This document shows positions 57,400 to 64,000 of a DNA stretch of 64,000 bases, piece after piece. The stretch's first letter is position 1. Every line of letters starts with the position of its first letter. Both the position numbers and the translations under genes were made by a program. The stretch lies in NCBI GenBank assembly GCA_021464245.1, contig JADCRB010000043.1:1759569-1823568 (forward strand), given 5' to 3'. The notes beneath the pieces were generated by a model. That model did no database searches and was not told the DNA's origin. It saw only the letters and a program-made list of their open reading frames with translations. Origin of the DNA: Carallia brachiata. Taxonomy: Eukaryota; Streptophyta; Magnoliopsida; Malpighiales; Rhizophoraceae.

Positions 57400-60300
57400 A
57401 ATCTAGAGAAGGAACCTTCCTGCCTGCTTCATGCCACAGGCATTCACCTCATTGTAATATATTAAGAAACATAACAATTGTTTGTTGTAATTTAGTAGTA
57501 AGCGTCAAATATTCTGACTGTAAAGTCCTGAGTTTAAGTTTATTAAGATATTCAATGAGGCTAAACTTACGTCTGATTTGGTACTCTCTATACTATATCG
57601 TTTCTATTATTCGCTTTCCTATTTCTTTAACCAAAAAAAAAAAAAAAATGATGGACAGAAGCAAGAGACATAAGAACACACGCTAGCCTATATATCGCAC
57701 AATTTCGGATGTAAATTTGTAGTCTTTGGATTCATGAACACAACTAATAATGGCAATGAAAACAAGCAACCAACAATCATGATTCAGTAATATTAATGCC
57801 CATAATATGTATATGCTGCGAATTATTATCGGGACAATACTTTTGTATGGTCATATTTTGGCCCACATTACAGCCATTTTGCAAATTTCATCAAAAATTG
57901 AAAATTCTCTCTTATATATAAATTCAACAAAAACATAATTCACATTAATAAAAGCTTTAAGAGGAAGTCTCGAATCTCGAGAATCGCAAGGTACAAGGTG
58001 AATGATCTTTTCGAGCTGTAACTACTTGAAAGAGACACACAGAGATGCTAGCTCCGTATAATTGGTCCTCTAGTTGCTCCGAGCGAGAAGTGGAATCTCT
58101 CGTTCTCTTTGTCTGTCCATATCTCATTAATTCTAGCCTCTTAAAATCTGACCTTTTTCTCAATGCATGTTCTCCGTGGAGCTTCAGATAATTTGGCTTG
58201 GCCGATAGTCAATTATAACAACAATATTAGGGCCAGAGGGCACACGTCCCCAATCTTCAAGTTAAAAAAAAAAAAAGGCTACTTCCAATAAAGAGGAGCC
58301 TTCCTCCACCAAGGACAAGAAGGACCGTGCCTGCCCTTATTACAATTGACACAGTGATTGTTCAAAGAGGATATCAGAGAATTTCTCCAAAAGAGAATGA
58401 ATCGTGTTGGGCGGAGGGGACAAAATACACGGAAGATAACATGATAATTTCGCTTTTTTTATTTTTATTTTTTTGATTTCATTTTAGTCTGTTATACATC
58501 AAGTTTGAGTGTATTGTACATCAATTTTATTTTTTATATACATGATGTATATTGTACATCAAGTTTGAGCATATTTTATATAAATCTTAAGGATTCTCTG
58601 TAACTCTTAGTGTTATTTATTTATCTATATAGGTATAATTGCAAGAGGATATACCTAGGCCATGCTCTTTCCATATAAAAGTCCAATAGAAGAAAGTAAT
58701 TTATAATCCGGTGATGTGTAACAAGAATGTTGTAATTGAATAGGATTACCTAAGTATCTATTGGGAATTTCTAATTAGTTTATAAGAAATTGAGTTTCCC
58801 CCATTCCCTTTTCTGTTCAAAATAATAAAATTTTTAAGCTATTTATACTCTGTCTTGTTAGTTCCATCGGAAGAGAACAGCAAAGAACAACGCGCCATTT
58901 TTTGGGTCTAGAAATAGTGTACAGTCTGCTATGAAGTGTCATAGTTTTCTATTTGTCAAACGACTCAAACATCACTTATGGCCAACCAAATTATAACAAG
59001 GGAAAAACAAAAAGATGTAAAAAATAGGTAGTTATAGTCAGTGGAAAGTTTTTTTAATAAAGAAATTTTTTTACCAAAAAATTAAATTAAGATTTAGAGT
59101 AATATTAAATAAATATAAGACAACATTAAATACATTTAATGTTTAATTTTAAAAAAATAAATTTTTTTTTATTATTTAGTAACTAAATTTATTCTTATAA
59201 TTACTTTATTACTATTTACTATATCCTCCTAGTAAAACTCTTATAACATATTCCTTAGCTTTTCGATTCATCGGGACCATCGTTTGAAAACTTTTCTTTT
59301 GCTTTGATTTGCATTTATATATCATTCTTTCCCCAAGACAAATCATCTCCACATGTAAATTATTTGTAACATTTCCAAAAATGAAGGCAAGATTATTGGA
59401 AATTGCAATGCTGTCTGCACGAAAATTACAAGTCAAGAGGGAACCCAAAATATTCATAAATTAGTAGTTCAAATCTTGCATACCAATTATGTGACTGATT
59501 ATATGTATAGATAATTTTTCTCTTACTTGAAATACAATATATTTTGAAATTCTAATGTTATATCATTTAATTTGTGCCATAATCGCTCAACGTACATGCC
59601 TTTCCAAAATTTTATAAAATATGGAATTGAATCTTTTACAGTCTCGCAAATCAATTAGTGACAACGCTTTTTATATCAAAATATACGTATTTTGCGTATT
59701 ACTTGATTTAAGATTTGTTAATATCTAGATCGAACATGTGAGAGGTGTATATGGGTTCAACAGTGTTTGGATGGTAGATTATTTTCAAGGAATAGATTGA
59801 ATAAAGATGTCAATGAGCACTTTCGACTTTAGTCTACAAATACGATGACCCGTATATCAGCAATATACTTTTCTTATGTGTCAAAAAAAATTAGTGGGAT
59901 CTTCCGCGCGGATATAAACCTTTTCTTTTTGACATGGTTATTATGACCTTTGATTTTATGGCGCTATTTGTTTTCTTAAAATTTGAAATCATCAACCCAT
60001 AAGGAAAAAAAATTGAAATCTGAAATGAATGGGCATATCGGTAAGTTAATGCAAGGTCATCAAATCTGAATTTTCACTCTGAGAAAGATTTTGTTGACTT
60101 ATCTTGTAAAGTGAGTGTTTATTATTTTTCTGCCTGATAATTTGCACAAAAAAAAGAAAAGAAAAGAAAAATAATGTATTGGTTGTTTTGAGTCAATTTC
60201 ATTATTATGCACATGATAGTCATATGTGAATGCATACAAAATAAGAACGAGACATTATCTAATAAATTCTTGTTTTTGGAAATAAAATGTCATGGCCGCA

Positions 60301-60644
60301 TGTTAAATATTTTATATCTATTTCATATTTTAGACAAATATTTCAAAAATATTTTTGATTGCTATCAGTTTATAACTCATATACAAATGTCACTTTCACG
60401 TCAAATATATATGTTTACATATTTTTGTTTTTTAAAATGCATTATACTTTTTTTTTTCAAAAGAATAACATTCCTTTTGCTCCATGTGCTGTAAATTTGT
60501 CTTAGAAAAATATCTCTTTTACAAAATATTATTTTCATTCATCTAAAAAAAAACTGAGGGGCACTACTCACTTTTGGGGCTCACGAAATAATCAAAAGTT
60601 GGTTGGACTAATTTTTAGATGAGTGCAATTACGTATCCTGGGAC
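57400..60644. other. Intergenic, no gene seen
   Basis: Short open frames (57957-58163 minus, 59212-59457 minus, 60207-60494 plus) lack domains and splice context. At 58480-58575, GTACATCAAGTTTGAG is repeated with about 80 bp spacing in an AT-rich setting. Nothing else supported. Confidence 0.4.
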
Positions 60645-60815
60645 TTTTGTCTTGAGATTTTGTGCCGAATGAAACCGCAGCTGTTATTTTTTAAACTGCG
60701 ACTGATATTTTTGAAATATAAAAATAACAACTGATTTAAAAATATCAGTTCTAATTTTAAAAATAACAATTTCAGTTTTATTCGGTACATAATTCGACAC
60801 AAAAACTACCGACCC
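60645..60815. mobile_element. Foldback MITE, family member 2
   Basis: Same structure as 41225-41395: left arm TTTTGTGCCGAATGAAACCGC then CTGTTATTTTT; right arm, reverse complemented, TTTTTGTGTCGAATTATGTACCGAATAAAACTG. Interior ACTGATATTTTTGAAA occurs in both members. Confidence 0.75.
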
Positions 60816-62159
60816 ACCAACATTTATTCTTTTTAGATTTTGCGCCTCTTTTTGTCTTTTTTAAGCCTTTTTCTTCATATGGATTGACTTGATTTTTTTA
60901 TTTTTATGATCTCTTTCTCTGAGTAGGCCTACCCTATCTTTTTTATATTTTTCCAGCCGCTTTCTCCTGAGTGAACCAACCTAATCATTTTTTCATTTAA
61001 TCCGGTATTTTTCTTTGGGTCTGCCTTTTCTTTACTATTATTTTTTTAGACCAACTTCTGAGCGAATATGTGTAGGAGCCCCACTTTGCCCCTCTTGGTG
61101 CTTTCTGGGCTGAAACCCATAGCTAGTCTGTGCCCGAGCTAGCCTGGGTCCAGCTGGTGGGCGCTGCGGCTGGCGACGAGTTCCCACCACGGAACTCGGG
61201 CAAAATTTGGCGACAGAGTACGGAGCCGCTTATAAACATTAATTGATTTTGTTTGCAGTCGATGTGGGACTGGCTAAATCCCGTTTTCTTTTCTTTTTCT
61301 CTTATTTAATTGTCTGTCAATAATAATTGCACCGGTCATAGCGCCCATGCGCCCATGCGCCCATACGTATTAATTGTTGCGTCCTCGTCGCATAAAAAAT
61401 TTTCCAAATTCTTTCTTTTTTTTCCTTTTTTTAATCTTTCGCTCCTGCTAGAAAAAATGTGTTAATGACCCTAAAAAATTCAAACGTATCACTTTTAATA
61501 GTATCTGTAACTCGTTAATCAAAATAAGATTTTTGTTAAACATAAAAATTAATTATGTATAAAAAATCTTACAACTTGTCTCTTAAAAAACAATTTAGTA
61601 ATTAATATTTTAAATTTTTATTTTAAAATCTTGAATTTTAATTCTAAAAATGAGAATATAAAAATTATGAAAATAAAAAAAAACTTAAATTATACAGTTA
61701 ATGATTTAATAGACTTCCCAATAATATATATATATATATAACTCCTTGCCTTTTATGTATGCACAATAACCGTGTTAAGGTTTGGATTGGATCCGAACCA
61801 CAAGTTAAATAATTTTTTTTGCGCAACGCAACAAATCTAATAATAAAATATAAAATAGAAAAGAATCAATAATAAACTAACACCCATTTTATTAACTTTA
61901 CGGAAGCATCAGGTGCATTTTCATAGGAGTGTCATTAGTTACACTTCTTTTATTTTTTGTTGTCAATCTAGTCTAATGACTATAGGGAGAAGGAGCCCAC
62001 AAAAACATTTAGGGAGACTTTCCCCAACCAAAACATTGGGTCAATCTCCATTAAATTATAATAATTTTGTTTATAATTACAAAATGTAATATTTTGTTTA
62101 GAAAAAGTGTTAGTACATGAACATTAACTCTAGTACATTATTAATACCACATTTATACG
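60816..62159. other. Intergenic with a GC-rich patch
   Basis: The stretch 61075-61230 is markedly GC-richer than its surroundings (GAGCTAGCCTGGGTCCAGC, GGGCGCTGCGGCTGGCGACG) but has no open frame of note. It may be part of an unrecognised element. At 61341-61364 the 8-mer GCGCCCAT is repeated three times exactly. Confidence 0.45.
61341..61364. repeat. Three exact copies of GCGCCCAT
   Basis: An 8-bp tandem repeat, GC-rich within an AT-rich stretch. No gene nearby. Confidence 0.9.
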
Positions 62160-62655
62160 TAAGTATACAAAGTTAAAGTTGAGAGAAAATTTTAATTTTT
62201 TTCTTTCAATTATGAGACGATTTTTTATAAATTCACAAATTAAAAATATTAAAATATCTAATGAATATGAAATTTCTATTACAAATCAATAATATAAATT
62301 TAATTGTAATTAAATAAGAATTCTATTATATATTACTACTTTGACTCTAATTAAATATCTGTAATTATAAATTTTTTAATAAAAAATAAAAAAGAAAAAA
62401 AAACTATTGTTGATTTAAAAAAATTAAAAAAATTCTATCAAATTTACCTATCTTTTCTTTAAAAAAAAATTACGTTAAAATTTCTTCCAAAGAGAAGAAA
62501 AAAAAAAAAAACTACCCAAATTTTTCTCAAAAAAAAAACGTTTTATTTTCTTAAAGAATTCTTAAAAAATAATATTCAAAATTAAAATATTTTTTACTTT
62601 TAAAAAATAAAAATAAATTTATTAATAAATATAATTAAATTCGCACAGATTTATT
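62160..62655. repeat. Dispersed ~500-bp AT-rich repeat, copy 2
   Basis: Same family and orientation as 44225-44760, diverged by many substitutions and small indels. Confidence 0.75.
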
Positions 62656-64000
62656 AAGAATATCTTCTTCCCACGTGCGGCAGCACGAGAGTTTTTTACT
62701 TTGGTCCGTAGAGGTTTTTAAAGCTCTGGTGTCGGACGGGCTCCACAATTAACTTTGTTGCATGGCTATAAACAGGCTAGATGGCCCAAAGATTAGCCCA
62801 GTCCAGCATGTCATGGCCCTTGCTATACCAGAATTTGGGTTGGGCTTGGGATCATAACCCGTGGGTCCTGCTTAAGTCCGGTCCATAAACATCATGTTGC
62901 TTCAATTTCCACGTTCGGTCATCCCTTCTCCTACCTCGTCGCTCCTGGTCAGCCAGTTGATGAGCCAGTTTGGTGACAATGTTGCGACGCAGGAGGAGAG
63001 GCGGAGATCAGACGTGCGATGGCATTGGGGAATAGGGTGTAGCCGCGGGAATAGAGGGCCATGATCACGAACTCGAGCTCATGGTCAATTAGTTTCTGCT
63101 GATGTGCCTGACTAGGATTAAAAAATCTAGCTAGCAAGCGTTTGATGAATATGAGGCAGACCCAGAATAGCTTTAAGAGGTTTGGAATTATCCTTTTCTC
63201 TTTCTCTGAATTTTATGTATGGTACAGCCACTTGGGGGGATTTTGAACCATGGTGGGTCATGGGTGCAATACGTTTCTATATACCATATTTTGGTGGCCA
63301 CATCGCAACTATTGTAAATATGGAGCAGATTGCAGAGAGCATTGCACTGGTAAGTAAAGTTCATCTTTGTTGATGTGGATTATCATTTATCAGGACGAAG
63401 GATTTTCGAGCCTGAAGCTAAATCCGCAGAAACTTGCAAACTTTTGTCCCAATGTTACATTCGATTCATTCCGTCTGCTGTCCCACTTGCAAGAGACAAT
63501 AAGTTTTACATGTTTGATTCTATTTAAGCCAAACTCATCAAAAAAATTGTATAATTATGGACAAATGCAGAAGTTCTACTGCAGAGAGCAGATTCATCAA
63601 TGAGAAAAAAAGAACAGAATAAGTTCTAGATGAAGGAAAAGCTAAAGAAAAACAACACAAGACAATAGGCAAATGAATGCAGTTGATTACAAGTCAGGCA
63701 AAAGGAAAAACAGTGACATTATTAACCACAAGGGATATTCCAAGAAGTATTGCAACTTATTCAGAACTTTCAGAAAAAGGCTAACTAGAAGAATCTGAAG
63801 TACGCCGGTAAATTTACCTGCTTTAATTCATTGAATTTTCATGGGAGGAGTTTAAAACTGAACATACAGATTGCAAAGAGATGTTGTTGAAGTCACTATA
63901 TATAGTAGGTTGTTTAATTATATGAATAAAATTGATACATGGAGGGTATCTCAAGAAACAAGCTCAGTTGTGAAATCTAGCCTCTTCAGTCTTCCTGCTT
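62656..64000. other. Intergenic or unresolved gene remnant
   Basis: The stretch 62700-63370 is GC-richer. A plus-strand frame at 63182-63373 reads GTATWGDFEPWWVMGAIRFY and then IPYFGGHIATIVNMEQIAES, before a possible splice donor CTG|GTAAGT at 63350. It looks protein-like, but I do not recognise it and find no partner exon before the window ends. On the minus strand 62949-63060 has an N-terminus resembling an organelle presequence (MALYSRGYTLFPNAIARLIS) that stops early. Confidence 0.3.

Noticed and set aside
1..64000. CRISPR array, tRNA, rRNA or phage-like features
   Set aside because: No regularly spaced repeats and no tRNA or rRNA signatures seen on either strand; the window is plant nuclear DNA.

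Overview
This is a nuclear plant DNA window, almost certainly from a eudicot. It is AT-rich, has spliced genes with short canonical GT..AG introns, a PLS-class pentatricopeptide repeat gene without introns, a TOM1-like trafficking gene, and many small non-autonomous transposons. Rutaceae/Citrus is my guess for the lineage; nothing in the sequence proves it.

Layout. Positions 1-6.3 kb hold no intact gene. They contain a 79-bp tandem duplication, a broken S-domain (G-type lectin) receptor kinase fragment, two diverged copies of an unidentified segment (one interrupted by a 5'-truncated LINE with target-site duplication) and a MITE. At 6.3-8.3 kb on the minus strand lies an intact 645-codon mitochondrial-type PPR protein, the likely ortholog of Arabidopsis At1g43980.

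From about 10 to 39 kb is the main feature: a head-to-tail minus-strand array of four Fe(II)/2-oxoglutarate-dependent dioxygenase genes, here called A, B, C and D from left to right. Each has four exons with identical intron phases. A (338 aa), B (337 aa) and D (337 aa) are intact. C is a pseudogene with many independent lesions. Flanking homology shows two steps of growth: first a gene plus its 3' flank was duplicated (A and B), then a two-gene block of about 12.4 kb was copied in tandem (13.785-26.23 kb to 26.23-39.18 kb), giving C from A and D from B. B and D differ at only 6 of 337 residues. Transposons that inserted after the block duplication sit at different places in the long first introns and flanks of each copy, so the array carries its own relative chronology. 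The product is probably a specialised-metabolism oxygenase of the 2-ODD19-like (DOXC) type; the substrate cannot be read from sequence.

From 39 to 50 kb I find no convincing gene, only dispersed repeats and one weak small open frame. At 50.7-55.4 kb on the plus strand is an intact nine-coding-exon TOM1-like (TOL3/4-type) VHS-GAT protein of 519 aa that sorts ubiquitinated membrane cargo, preceded by a CT-repeat leader and a probable leader intron. At 57.1-57.3 kb on the minus strand is a probable 63-aa basic small protein with its own TATA box and an upstream ORF whose stop overlaps the main start. The rest, to 64 kb, is intergenic with second copies of two repeat families seen at 41 and 44 kb. 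Apart from the shared ancestry of the dioxygenase copies, the genes here show no functional linkage.
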